Source: DASUHT01 sp038230835 (GTDB lineage: Bacteria; Actinomycetota; Thermoleophilia; Gaiellales; JAICJC01). Taken from it: a stretch of 64,000 bases of DNA. Location of the stretch: NCBI GenBank assembly GCA_038230835.1, contig JBBRMM010000001.1, positions 124,001 through 188,000 of the forward strand, in the 5' to 3' direction. This document shows positions 57,422-64,000 of this stretch, in pieces (within the stretch, counting starts at the first letter, position 1; every line of letters starts with the position of its first letter). Under the pieces are notes generated by a model that was not told the DNA's origin, searched no databases, and saw only the letters and a list, made by a program, of their open reading frames with translations. Position numbers and translations under genes: made by a program.

Positions 57422-58078
57422 ATGGAGACGTCGCACACGGCGGTCGAGGCGCGCCTGCTCGAAGCAGCGCTGCGCCCGGGGTCGACGGTGCTGGAGGCGG
57501 GCTGCGGCCGCACCACCCGGCTGGCCGACCACCGCGACCGGATCGACCGGCTGGTCGGCGTCGACGTGGACGTAGCCGCCGGGCGGCAGAACGCGGCTCT
57601 GGACGAGTTCATCGCCGCCGACCTGGGGGCACCGCTCCCGTTCGAGGACGGAACCTTCGACCTGGTATACGCCAACTTCGTGGTCGAGCATCTGGCCGAG
57701 CCGGGCCACACGTTCGCCGAATGGCGGCGGGTGCTCCGGGTCGATGGTGGGCTCGTCCTTCTCACGAGCAACAGCGCGAGCCCGTTCATGGCGACTGCGC
57801 GAGCTCTGCCGCAGGCGGTGCGGGTGGCCGTCAAACGGGGCGGTGCCGGGGCGGCCGAGCGGGATATCTTCCCGGCGCTCTACCGCGCCAACACCCCACG
57901 CGCGCTGGCCGCTCTCACCGCCGCTGCGGGGTTTGTGCCTGTTGCCCTGCACTACGTCGCGACTCTGCACCGCTACGGCGCGCGGGTGCCGCCGCTGGCG
58001 TGGTTGCTGCGTGGGGCCGAGCAGGTGCTACCGCTCGAACGGCGTTCGACGATCGTCGCCTCGTACCGCGCCGTCTAG
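57422..58078 (+). CDS. Class I SAM-dependent methyltransferase (218 aa)
   Basis: This enzyme has motif I VLEAGCGRTTRLADH, VGVDVDVAAGRQ (acidic loop) and DLVYANFVVEHLAEPGH (motif II, NFVVEH), typical of methyltransf_11/25 enzymes. The glycine loop is shortened (AGCGR, lacking the usual second Gly). The substrate is unknown. It is isolated between secreted-protein genes; TACGAT lies 7 nt before the ATG. Confidence 0.85.
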   Translation: METSHTAVEARLLEAALRPGSTVLEAGCGRTTRLADHRDRIDRLVGVDVDVAAGRQNAALDEFIAADLGAPLPFEDGTFDLVYANFVVEHLAEPGHTFAEWRRVLRVDGGLVLLTSNSASPFMATARALPQAVRVAVKRGGAGAAERDIFPALYRANTPRALAALTAAAGFVPVALHYVATLHRYGARVPPLAWLLRGAEQVLPLERRSTIVASYRAV

Positions 58079-58085
58079 CGACACG

Positions 58086-59369
58086 CTAGTGGTAGATCAG
58101 CGCGGTCGCGCTGGGCAGCCAGCGTTCGTAGCCGTACCCGTCGATCGGTGCCGCTCCGGGGTGGAACATCTCTGCCGAGCCGTTGTTGTCGAAGCCCATC
58201 GCATCCTTGGCGCCGAGCTGCTTCAGCATCTTCGCCCAGGTCGGCATGGTGATCCCGAAACCGTTCTGGCCGCCGGCCACGATCAGCCAGCCCTGGCCGC
58301 TATTCGAGCGCACCAGTGCCGGTCGCCAGCAACCGCCGCCGCACGTCCACTGCCAGTCGTCAACCGAGGCGGGCTTGCTCGAGACTGCCACCCCGTTGGT
58401 GACCAGCTGTGGCTTGCCACCCATCACGTCGCCCACGGCGCCCCAGCCCTGGGCGTCGCCGCTCACCTTGACGACCGGCGTCGCATGCGCCGCCAGGTTG
58501 GCCAGGCCGATCCCGGCCAGGCCCGTCGCGTTGGCCACCAGCAACGCGCCGCTCGCCGGAACCGCGACCACGCTGCCGGCGGGGTATGAGCCGGTGATCG
58601 GTACGGTGTTCGTGGTGGGGAGTGCAGCCGGATCCGAGAACGTAAAACCGGTCACCATCTCCTGGACGCCCGATCCTTGAAGGTTCGTCATCGACTTGGT
58701 GCCGCGCAGCATCGTCCGGAACTGGGTGGTGCCGACTCGGAAGGCGGCGTACCCGGCCGGCACCGTCAGCTTCGCGCCCGGGGTCACGTATGCGCCGACC
58801 TGGTCGGGCCGGCCGGGCAAGGCGTTCCATGCGCCGATCGTGGCCGCCTGGGCGTTGGGAAGCAGCAGCTGCGTGGCCCGTGCGGTCGGGTGGCCCATTA
58901 CGAAACTCCCGTTCGGCAGGTAGCCGACGCCGTTGCCACCCCAACCGAAGTTGTAGATCCTGCGTTTCCGGACCAGGATGCCGCTGTTGCGATACGCGGT
59001 CTGTGTGGTGTAGGCCGAGAAGTCGCCGTTCAGCGCGGCGACCAGCCCGGGTGTGCCTGCCAACGAGGAGATCCTCGCGATATCCACCGTCTGGTTGGAC
59101 GGGTGGTAGCGGCCGAGCAGCCGAGACGTCAGCTTGACGTGGCTGTTGCCGAGCGTCCACGCGACCTTCCAGATCTCCTGGGTGCGCCCGTAGCCGGACA
59201 CGGCTGCCCGGTAATGGGTCAGCGTGACGCCCGGCTTCAGCGTGGTCGTCGACACGATCCACAGACTCGAGATCGGCCCGGCGGGCAGCGCGGCGGGCGC
59301 GCTGGCGGGGGCCGTCACGAGCAGGACGGTCGAAATCAGAGCAAGCGAAACGCGATGCAGCCGGGCCAT
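58086..59369 (-). CDS. Secreted phosphodiester glycosidase (NAGPA/DUF2233)-like protein
   Basis: This 427-aa exported protein (signal LALISTVLLVTAPASAPAA) matches the NAGPA family: LVAALNGDFSAYTTQ, GVGYLPNGSFVMG, RPALVRSNSGQGWLIVAGG and MGFDNNGSAEMFHPG. The family includes the uncovering enzyme that removes N-acetylglucosamine from phosphodiesters; bacterial members act on envelope polymers. The Asn/Asp-rich FDNNGSAEM segment is the likely active-site region. It ends 7 bp from the convergent methyltransferase. The start is ATG 59369, with AGGA close upstream. Confidence 0.85.
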   Translation of the reverse strand: MARLHRVSLALISTVLLVTAPASAPAALPAGPISSLWIVSTTTLKPGVTLTHYRAAVSGYGRTQEIWKVAWTLGNSHVKLTSRLLGRYHPSNQTVDIARISSLAGTPGLVAALNGDFSAYTTQTAYRNSGILVRKRRIYNFGWGGNGVGYLPNGSFVMGHPTARATQLLLPNAQAATIGAWNALPGRPDQVGAYVTPGAKLTVPAGYAAFRVGTTQFRTMLRGTKSMTNLQGSGVQEMVTGFTFSDPAALPTTNTVPITGSYPAGSVVAVPASGALLVANATGLAGIGLANLAAHATPVVKVSGDAQGWGAVGDVMGGKPQLVTNGVAVSSKPASVDDWQWTCGGGCWRPALVRSNSGQGWLIVAGGQNGFGITMPTWAKMLKQLGAKDAMGFDNNGSAEMFHPGAAPIDGYGYERWLPSATALIYH

Positions 59370-59483
59370 ATCCTATGGATCGTCAAAACCGCATCCAAGG
59401 CGCAGGCGCGATTGGGGGATATCCGTCGGCACGAAGGGTGATTGGCAGCCGTGTTTACTGGTTCCGGGCCCAGGCCCAGAGAG

Positions 59484-60551
59484 CTAGCCGCCGCCGTAGA
59501 TCGAGATCGGCAGGTCGAGCAGCCGATCGGATGCGGAGTCGGGCAGGAGTGCCAGCTCGGCCTCGTGCTGGGCCAGAGGGGCACGGGCGGCCGGCTGGCT
59601 GCACAGCAGGACGGACTCGGCCTCCTCCACCGTCGAGCACGCCATCAGCTCACCGCGCACCTGCTTGGCGCCGGGCAGCCCGCGCAGGTACCAGCCGTAG
59701 AACTTGCGCAGGAAGCCCACCGACCGCTCGTCGCCCATCTCCCGCACCACTTCGCGCATGAACCGCACGAGCTCGCCGACCACCTCGGCCGGGTCGGCGT
59801 CGACGGCGCCGCTGCCTGCCATCTCCCGCAGCGCCCACGGCCTCCCCTGGGCTCCCCTGCCTACCATCACCGCGGCGGCACCCGTTGACTCGATCACCCG
59901 CTCCGCCGTGGCGCGGTCGGTGATGTCTCCGGATGCGATCACGGGCACCGCGACTCGCCGGACGAGGTCGGCGGTCAGCCTGTGATCGGCGCTTCCTGTG
60001 TACATCTGCTGGGCCGATCGGGGGTGCAGCGTCAGCGACCGCACACCGACCGCCTCGAGCTTGGGCCCGAGTTCGAGCGCCGTGGTGGATCCGTTGCGCA
60101 GGCCGCGGCGCATCTTGACACTGACCGGGACGTCGACCGCGTCCACCACGGCGCCGGCCAGGGAGCACGCCAGGTCGTGATCCTCGAGCGCGCTCGCCCC
60201 CGCTCCGGTCTTTGTCACCTTGCGCACGGGGCAGCCGAAGTTGATATCCACGATGTCCGCGCCGGCGTCCACGACCATCCTCGCCGCCTCAGCCATCCGG
60301 TCGGGCTCGGAGCCGAAGATCTGCACCGCCATCGGGTGCTCGTCGCGGGCGATCCGCAGGTACCCCAGCGTCCGTTCGTTCCCGTACGAGAGCCCGCACG
60401 ACGAGACCATCTCCGAGCACACCAGGCCCGCCCCGAAGCGCCGGCCCTGGCGCCGGAACGCCTGCACCGACACGCCGGCCATCGGCGCCAGCACGATTCG
60501 CGACGGGATCTCGACGCCGCCGATCCACCACCGCTCGGTCATGTCAACCAT
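59484..60551 (-). CDS. dusB: tRNA-dihydrouridine synthase
   Basis: This 355-aa flavoenzyme has PSRIVLAPMAGVS (FMN-binding start), VQIFGSEPDRMAEAAR, VDINFGCPVRKVTKTGAGASAL (catalytic Cys in GCP), VKMRRG, ITLHPRSAQQMYTG-like SLTLHPRSAQQMYTGSAD and VIASGDI. It reduces uridine in tRNA D-loops. The upstream tract to 60671 is not needed: TACCAT lies 6 nt before ATG 60551. DusB versus another Dus subclass cannot be decided with certainty. Confidence 0.93.
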   Translation of the reverse strand: MVDMTERWWIGGVEIPSRIVLAPMAGVSVQAFRRQGRRFGAGLVCSEMVSSCGLSYGNERTLGYLRIARDEHPMAVQIFGSEPDRMAEAARMVVDAGADIVDINFGCPVRKVTKTGAGASALEDHDLACSLAGAVVDAVDVPVSVKMRRGLRNGSTTALELGPKLEAVGVRSLTLHPRSAQQMYTGSADHRLTADLVRRVAVPVIASGDITDRATAERVIESTGAAAVMVGRGAQGRPWALREMAGSGAVDADPAEVVGELVRFMREVVREMGDERSVGFLRKFYGWYLRGLPGAKQVRGELMACSTVEEAESVLLCSQPAARAPLAQHEAELALLPDSASDRLLDLPISIYGGG

Positions 60552-60557
60552 GCGGCC

Positions 60558-60563
60558 ATGGTA
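60558..60563 (-). promoter_or_regulatory. -10 box of the dus gene (leaderless)
   Basis: TACCAT on the minus strand, 6 nt before ATG 60551. Confidence 0.55.
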
Positions 60564-60589
60564 GCCGTGCGTGGCGCGCGCGACCGAAG

Positions 60590-61201
60590 TCAGGCGATGA
60601 CGACCGAGGCGGCCGGTGAGAAGTTCGTCTGGCCGACTCCAACATCCCTGTAGCGGGCGCGGAACGCCCATGTGCCGCTGGTGAGTGTGGTGGTGGCCGA
60701 CGTCTTGACGGTGCCGGTCTTGAACGCCACGAACGCCGTCGTCCCCGGCTTCTTGACCTGCACGTCCTCAACGAAGCCAGCGGCCGGCGCGGTCGTCGCC
60801 CAGCGGACCGTGACACTGGTGGCCGAGACGCTGGTGATGCTCACCGGTACCCGCACCTGTCCGACCATCCCGAACGACACGTGGATCGAACAGTGGTACT
60901 TGTAGGTGCCCGAGTGCACGAACGTCCGGCTGAAGGTCGCCCCGGAGCTGAGAACTCCCGAGTCCCACAGGCCGATGGCGCTCGAGTCGGTCGTGGAGTG
61001 ACCGGTCGACCCCCACGTCCACAGCACGGTATTGCCCATCTGGTCGGTGACGGTCGCCGGGCTGAACACCAGCATCCCGCTGGGCCCTACGGTCACGTTC
61101 ACGGTGCTCGCCGCGCGCGCCACCCGGTGGTTCGTGATCGCCGCTGCGGCCAGCGCAACCATGACGCCAGTCGCCACCATGGCCCATCGTCGGTATCTCA
61201 T
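60590..61201 (-). CDS. Secreted cupredoxin-like protein with a fibronectin-III-like C-terminus
   Basis: This 203-aa exported protein (signal MVATGVMVALAAAAITNH) has a cupredoxin domain: NVTVGPSGMLVFSPATV, TWGSTGHSTTDS (Cu-ligand His) and YKYHCSIHVSFGM, which holds Cys-x-x-His and Met (type 1 copper ligands). From about residue 120 a fibronectin-III-like domain follows (ITSVSATSVTVRW, GTWAFRARYRD). ATG 61201 has GGGGGAG upstream. Electron transfer or copper handling outside the cell is inferred from the ligand set. Confidence 0.85.
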   Translation of the reverse strand: MRYRRWAMVATGVMVALAAAAITNHRVARAASTVNVTVGPSGMLVFSPATVTDQMGNTVLWTWGSTGHSTTDSSAIGLWDSGVLSSGATFSRTFVHSGTYKYHCSIHVSFGMVGQVRVPVSITSVSATSVTVRWATTAPAAGFVEDVQVKKPGTTAFVAFKTGTVKTSATTTLTSGTWAFRARYRDVGVGQTNFSPAASVVIA

Positions 61202-61316
61202 GCGTGCTCCCCCCTGCCATCGTGTCCTGCGTTGTGCACACACTCGCAGGTGACGTCGGCGGGGTCGGTGAGCGAGCACACGTGAACCGCCGCAAACACC
61301 GTCCCCGAGGCGGCGT

Positions 61317-61345
61317 TTGACTGGTCGCCGATCGCGGCCTATAAT
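61317..61345 (+). promoter_or_regulatory. Consensus sigma-70 promoter of greA
   Basis: TTGACT (61317-61322), exactly 17 nt, TATAAT (61340-61345). It is the strongest promoter in the window. A start near 61352 gives a leader of about 100 nt. Confidence 0.92.
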
Positions 61346-61364
61346 CCGGCGTCCCTCGGTGCCT

Positions 61365-61427
61365 GCCGGAGCAAAAGCGCTGGAAATGCGCGGCCCGGTG
61401 GACACCGTTTTGCTTGTGCTTTCCGGC
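61365..61427 (+). promoter_or_regulatory. Structured 5' leader of greA
   Basis: A long-range stem, GCCGGA+GCAAAA (61365-61376) with TTTTGC (61408-61413) and TCCGGC (61422-61427), encloses two small hairpins (GCGC..GCGC and GGTG..CACC). No named riboswitch family matches. It could control translation or release a small RNA; this is inferred from pairing only. Confidence 0.5.
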
Positions 61428-61450
61428 TCCCTTACTCAAGGACCAGTGCT

Positions 61451-61927
61451 GTGGAAAAGGACGTACTTCTCACCCCCGAAGGCTTCGAGCGGCTGAAGGC
61501 CCAGATCGAGGATCTGGAGCTCAACAAGCGCCGCGAGGTCGCCGATCGCATCCGCGAGGCGCGTGAGTTCGGTGACATCTCCGAGAACTCAGAGTACGAC
61601 GACGCCAAGAACGAGCAGGCGCTGCTCGAACACCGGATCGCCCGGCTCAAGGAGCAGCTGCGCTCGGCACGCGTCATCGACGCCAAGGACATCCCCACGG
61701 ACGTTGTCTCGGTCGGTTCCAAGGTGCGCGTGAAGGACGTCGACCACGGTGACACCGACACCTACGAGATCGTGGGCTCGGCGGAGGCCGATCCGGCCAA
61801 CGGCAGACTGTCCAACGAGTCGCCGGTGGGGCGCGCGCTACTGGGCCGTAAGAAGGGCGAGACGGTCGAAGTGGCCGCGCCCGCGGGCGCCATCCGGCTC
61901 AAGATCATGGAGATCAAGGCCGCGTAG
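61451..61927 (+). CDS. greA: Transcription elongation factor GreA
   Basis: This 158-aa factor starts MEKDVLLTPEGFERLKAQIE and has the coiled-coil tip acidic pair in EAREFGDISENSEYDDAKNEQ, then KVRVKDVDHGD and the C-terminal domain with GRLSNESPVGRALLGRKKGE. GreA stimulates transcript cleavage in backtracked RNA polymerase. The start is GTG 61451 with AAGGA about 9 nt upstream. It has the consensus promoter described above and is followed by lysS after 47 bp. Confidence 0.97.
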   Translation: MEKDVLLTPEGFERLKAQIEDLELNKRREVADRIREAREFGDISENSEYDDAKNEQALLEHRIARLKEQLRSARVIDAKDIPTDVVSVGSKVRVKDVDHGDTDTYEIVGSAEADPANGRLSNESPVGRALLGRKKGETVEVAAPAGAIRLKIMEIKAA

Positions 61928-61959
61928 CGGCGGACGGCTCGCGCGATCGACCGACCGCC

Positions 61960-61965
61960 TATATT
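61960..61965 (+). promoter_or_regulatory. -10 box of lysS
   Basis: TATATT, 9 nt before GTG 61975; suggests lysS can start independently of greA. Confidence 0.45.
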
Positions 61966-61974
61966 GGGGCGGTT

Positions 61975-63432
61975 GTGACCGCCGAGGGCCCCGAGGAGCA
62001 GATCCGCACCGATCGCCTGCGCAAGCTCGAGCGGCTGCGCGCGGCGGGGGTCGACCCCTACCCGCCGAGAGCCATCGAGCGCGACGAGGTGGCCGACCTG
62101 CGGGGGCGACACGGCGGCCTCGAAGCTGGTGCCGAGAGCGGCCGCACGGTCACCCTCGCCGGGCGGGTGGCTGCCCGCCGCGGGCACGGCGGCGCGATGT
62201 TCCTGGACCTCGTCGACCGCTCGGGCAAGATCCAGCTGCACGCCTCGCTGGACGTGCTCGGCGAGGCGTCCTACTCGGACCTTGGTGACATAGACCTCGG
62301 CGACGTGCTCGCGGCCACCGGTGAGGTGTTCGCGTCGCGCCGCGGAGAGCTCTCGGTCCGGGTGACAGAGTGGAGCCTGCTCGCCAAGTGCCTGCGACCG
62401 CTGCCGGAGAAGTTCCACGGGCTGACCGATGTCGAGCAGCGCCACCGCATGCGCTACCTCGATCTGCTCGTGAACGAGGAGGCACGCGAGCTGGCGATCG
62501 CGCGCTCGCGCGCCATCACCGCGATCCGCGCTGTGCTGGACGGCGCCGGGTATGTGGAGGTCGAGACACCCGTCCTGCAACCGCTCTACGGCGGCGGCGC
62601 CGCGCGGCCGTTCACGACCCACTACAACGAGTACCAGCGCGAGTACTACCTGCGCATCGCCACCGAGCTGTACCTCAAGCGGCTGATCGTCGGCGGCCTC
62701 GAACGGGTCTACGAGATCGGGAAGGACTTCCGCAACGAGGGGGTGTCGTTCAAGCGCAGCCCCGAGTTCACGATGCTCGAGTGGTACGAGGCGTACGGCG
62801 ACTACGAGACCGGCATGGCGACCAGCGAGCGGCTGGTGGCGGCGGCCGGTGCCGCGGTCGGATCGGACCTCGACCTGACCCCGCCGTGGCCCAGGCGCAC
62901 GCTGCGTGAGGCGATCACCGCCGAGGCCGGGATCGACCCGATGGCCGATCGCGATGTCGAGCGCCTGCGCGCCCATCTCCGGGCCGACGGTGTCGACGTG
63001 TCGTCCGACCACACCTGGGCGCAGGCCGTCGACCATCTGCTGTCGCACTACGTCGAGCCGCGGGTGACCAGTCCGGTCTTCGTCACCCATTACCCGGTCG
63101 AGCTTTCCCCGTTTGCCAAGCGCTCGCCGGACGACCCGGACGTGGTGGAGCGGTTCGAGGCCTTCTGCAACGGCATGGAGATCCTCAACGGCTACACGGA
63201 GCTGAACGACCCCGCCGACCAGCGGGCGCGGTTCGAGGAGGCCCGGGCGGCGGCCGCGGCGGGCGACGAGGAAGCCCCTCCGATGGACGAGGACTTCCTG
63301 ACCGCCCTCGAGTACGGCATGCCTCCGACCGCAGGCGTGGGCATCGGGATCGACCGGCTGGTGATGCTGCTTAGGGGCATCCGCTCGATCCGTGAAGTGA
63401 TCCTTTTCCCGCCGACCCGTGAGCGCGAATAA
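61975..63432 (+). CDS. lysS: Lysyl-tRNA synthetase (class II)
   Basis: This 485-aa class II synthetase has an N-terminal OB-fold anticodon-binding domain (TLAGRVAARRGHGGAMFLDLVD, residues about 60-160), motif 1 region (RAVLDGAGYVEVETPVL), motif 2 YEIGKDFRNEGVSFKRSPEFTMLEWY, and motif 3 GVGIGIDRLVMLL. A start at GTG 61975 is supported by TATATT 9 nt upstream. It ends overlapping the next gene's ATG (TAATG). It charges tRNA-Lys. Confidence 0.97.
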   Translation: MTAEGPEEQIRTDRLRKLERLRAAGVDPYPPRAIERDEVADLRGRHGGLEAGAESGRTVTLAGRVAARRGHGGAMFLDLVDRSGKIQLHASLDVLGEASYSDLGDIDLGDVLAATGEVFASRRGELSVRVTEWSLLAKCLRPLPEKFHGLTDVEQRHRMRYLDLLVNEEARELAIARSRAITAIRAVLDGAGYVEVETPVLQPLYGGGAARPFTTHYNEYQREYYLRIATELYLKRLIVGGLERVYEIGKDFRNEGVSFKRSPEFTMLEWYEAYGDYETGMATSERLVAAAGAAVGSDLDLTPPWPRRTLREAITAEAGIDPMADRDVERLRAHLRADGVDVSSDHTWAQAVDHLLSHYVEPRVTSPVFVTHYPVELSPFAKRSPDDPDVVERFEAFCNGMEILNGYTELNDPADQRARFEEARAAAAAGDEEAPPMDEDFLTALEYGMPPTAGVGIGIDRLVMLLRGIRSIREVILFPPTRERE

Positions 63433-64000
63433 TGGGCAAGATCTTCGACGGCATCGACGATCGCCTGGCCGAGTGGATCGGTCGCCAGCGGCTGTTCTTC
63501 GTGGGCACCGCGCCGTCCGGCGACTCCGGACACGTCAACGTGTCGCCCAAGGGCCCGATCGAGAGCCTGCGGGTGCTCGACCCTCGGACGGTCGCCTACC
63601 TCGACCTGGTGGGCAGCGGCGCCGAGACGATCGCGCATCTGCGCCAGAACGGCCGCATCGTGATCATGCTGTGCGCGTTCGAGGGGCCGCCGCGGATCGT
63701 TCGGCTGTACGGTCAGGGGACGGTGGTCGTGCGCGGTCAGCCGGAGTTCGACCAGGTCGCGGCGGGCTTCCGGATCCCCGACGACGTGGAGTCGCGGGCG
63801 TCCCGCCGGTCGGTGGTTCGGGTGGACGTCGAGCGGATCGCCGATTCGTGCGGATACGGCGTGCCGCTGATGGACTTCCGCGGCCTGCGCCCGCAGCAGG
63901 CGGCGTGGGTGGCGAACAAGCTCGCCCACGGTGGTCAGGAGGCGCTCGCCGCCTACGTCACCGAGAACAACGCCGAGAGCCTGGATGGGCTCCCGGCGGT
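63432..64000 (+). CDS. PPOX-class flavin-binding-like protein (3' end outside window)
   Basis: The frame is open from ATG 63432 (overlapping the lysS TAA) to the window end, giving 189 residues with no stop. It begins MGKIFDGIDDRLAEWIGRQR, and FFVGTAPSGDSGHVNVSPKGP plus YLDLVGSGAETIAHLRQNGRIVIMLCAF match the pyridoxamine-5'-phosphate-oxidase-like (split beta-barrel, flavin-binding) family. The substrate is unknown. It is translationally coupled to lysS by position. Confidence 0.85.
   Translation, partial: MGKIFDGIDDRLAEWIGRQRLFFVGTAPSGDSGHVNVSPKGPIESLRVLDPRTVAYLDLVGSGAETIAHLRQNGRIVIMLCAFEGPPRIVRLYGQGTVVVRGQPEFDQVAAGFRIPDDVESRASRRSVVRVDVERIADSCGYGVPLMDFRGLRPQQAAWVANKLAHGGQEALAAYVTENNAESLDGLPA

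Overview
The window is about 70% GC, densely packed and almost entirely chromosomal housekeeping plus signalling. A high-GC actinobacterium is the best fit. The evidence is a tilS-hpt-ftsH-fol-DUF2469-coaX-dus-greA-lysS backbone, a DUF2469 gene (an actinobacterial family), frequent GTG starts and actinobacterial-style promoters. A deep-branching class such as Thermoleophilia is my guess, not something proven here. I see no prophage, transposase, integrase or CRISPR array.

Layout. 1-4.7 kb: the ligA 3' end; a short thrS preceded by a Thr-codon leader peptide; a PBP4-type carboxypeptidase behind a 53-aa HTH protein whose leader holds tandem micro-ORFs and a terminator; a NIF3 protein; tRNA-Pro(CGG). 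4.8-9.5 kb: a two-component system with two paralogous beta-propeller lipoproteins, tied together by a repeated 11-bp-phased operator. 9.6-16.4 kb: acetyltransferases, a cell-wall amidase, YqgE, a thiamin-precursor ABC system with a TPP riboswitch, a frameshifted PPK2 and a FAH-family enzyme. 16.4-22.5 kb: a homocysteine methyltransferase/MTHFR fusion, an MCP, an ATP-dependent DNA ligase, a zinc protease and a BolA-Grx4 pair. 22.5-29.3 kb: a catabolic block (sarcosine-oxidase-like flavoprotein, amidase, C45 hydrolase, hydantoinase HyuA/HyuB). 29.4-43.6 kb: ClpS, CtaG, nitrilase, hydrolases, acyl-CoA dehydrogenase, three GGDEF proteins, lipid kinase and nucleoside phosphorylase. 43.6-52.5 kb: tilS-hpt-ftsH-CPBP-folP-folB-RR-folK-DUF2469-coaX. 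52.6-59.4 kb: PilZ, an ECF sigma locus with modular secreted proteins, methyltransferase and NAGPA-like protein. 59.5-64 kb: dus, cupredoxin, greA, lysS and a partial flavin/PPOX-type protein.

How it works together. Folate (folP/B/K), one-carbon (MTHFR fusion), thiamin uptake, CoA (coaX) and translation (thrS, lysS, tilS, dus) form the core. Three diguanylate cyclases and a PilZ protein indicate c-di-GMP signalling. The most informative pattern is regulatory: more than 25 genes have a TANNNT -10 box ending 6-9 nt before the start codon, which implies widespread leaderless transcription. That rule also exposes two tiny leaderless ORFs, upstream of thrS and of the HTH gene, that look like attenuator leader peptides. 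Two clear frameshifts (PPK2, sarcosine-oxidase-like) and one suspected frameshift at a G run suggest indel errors in the assembly.
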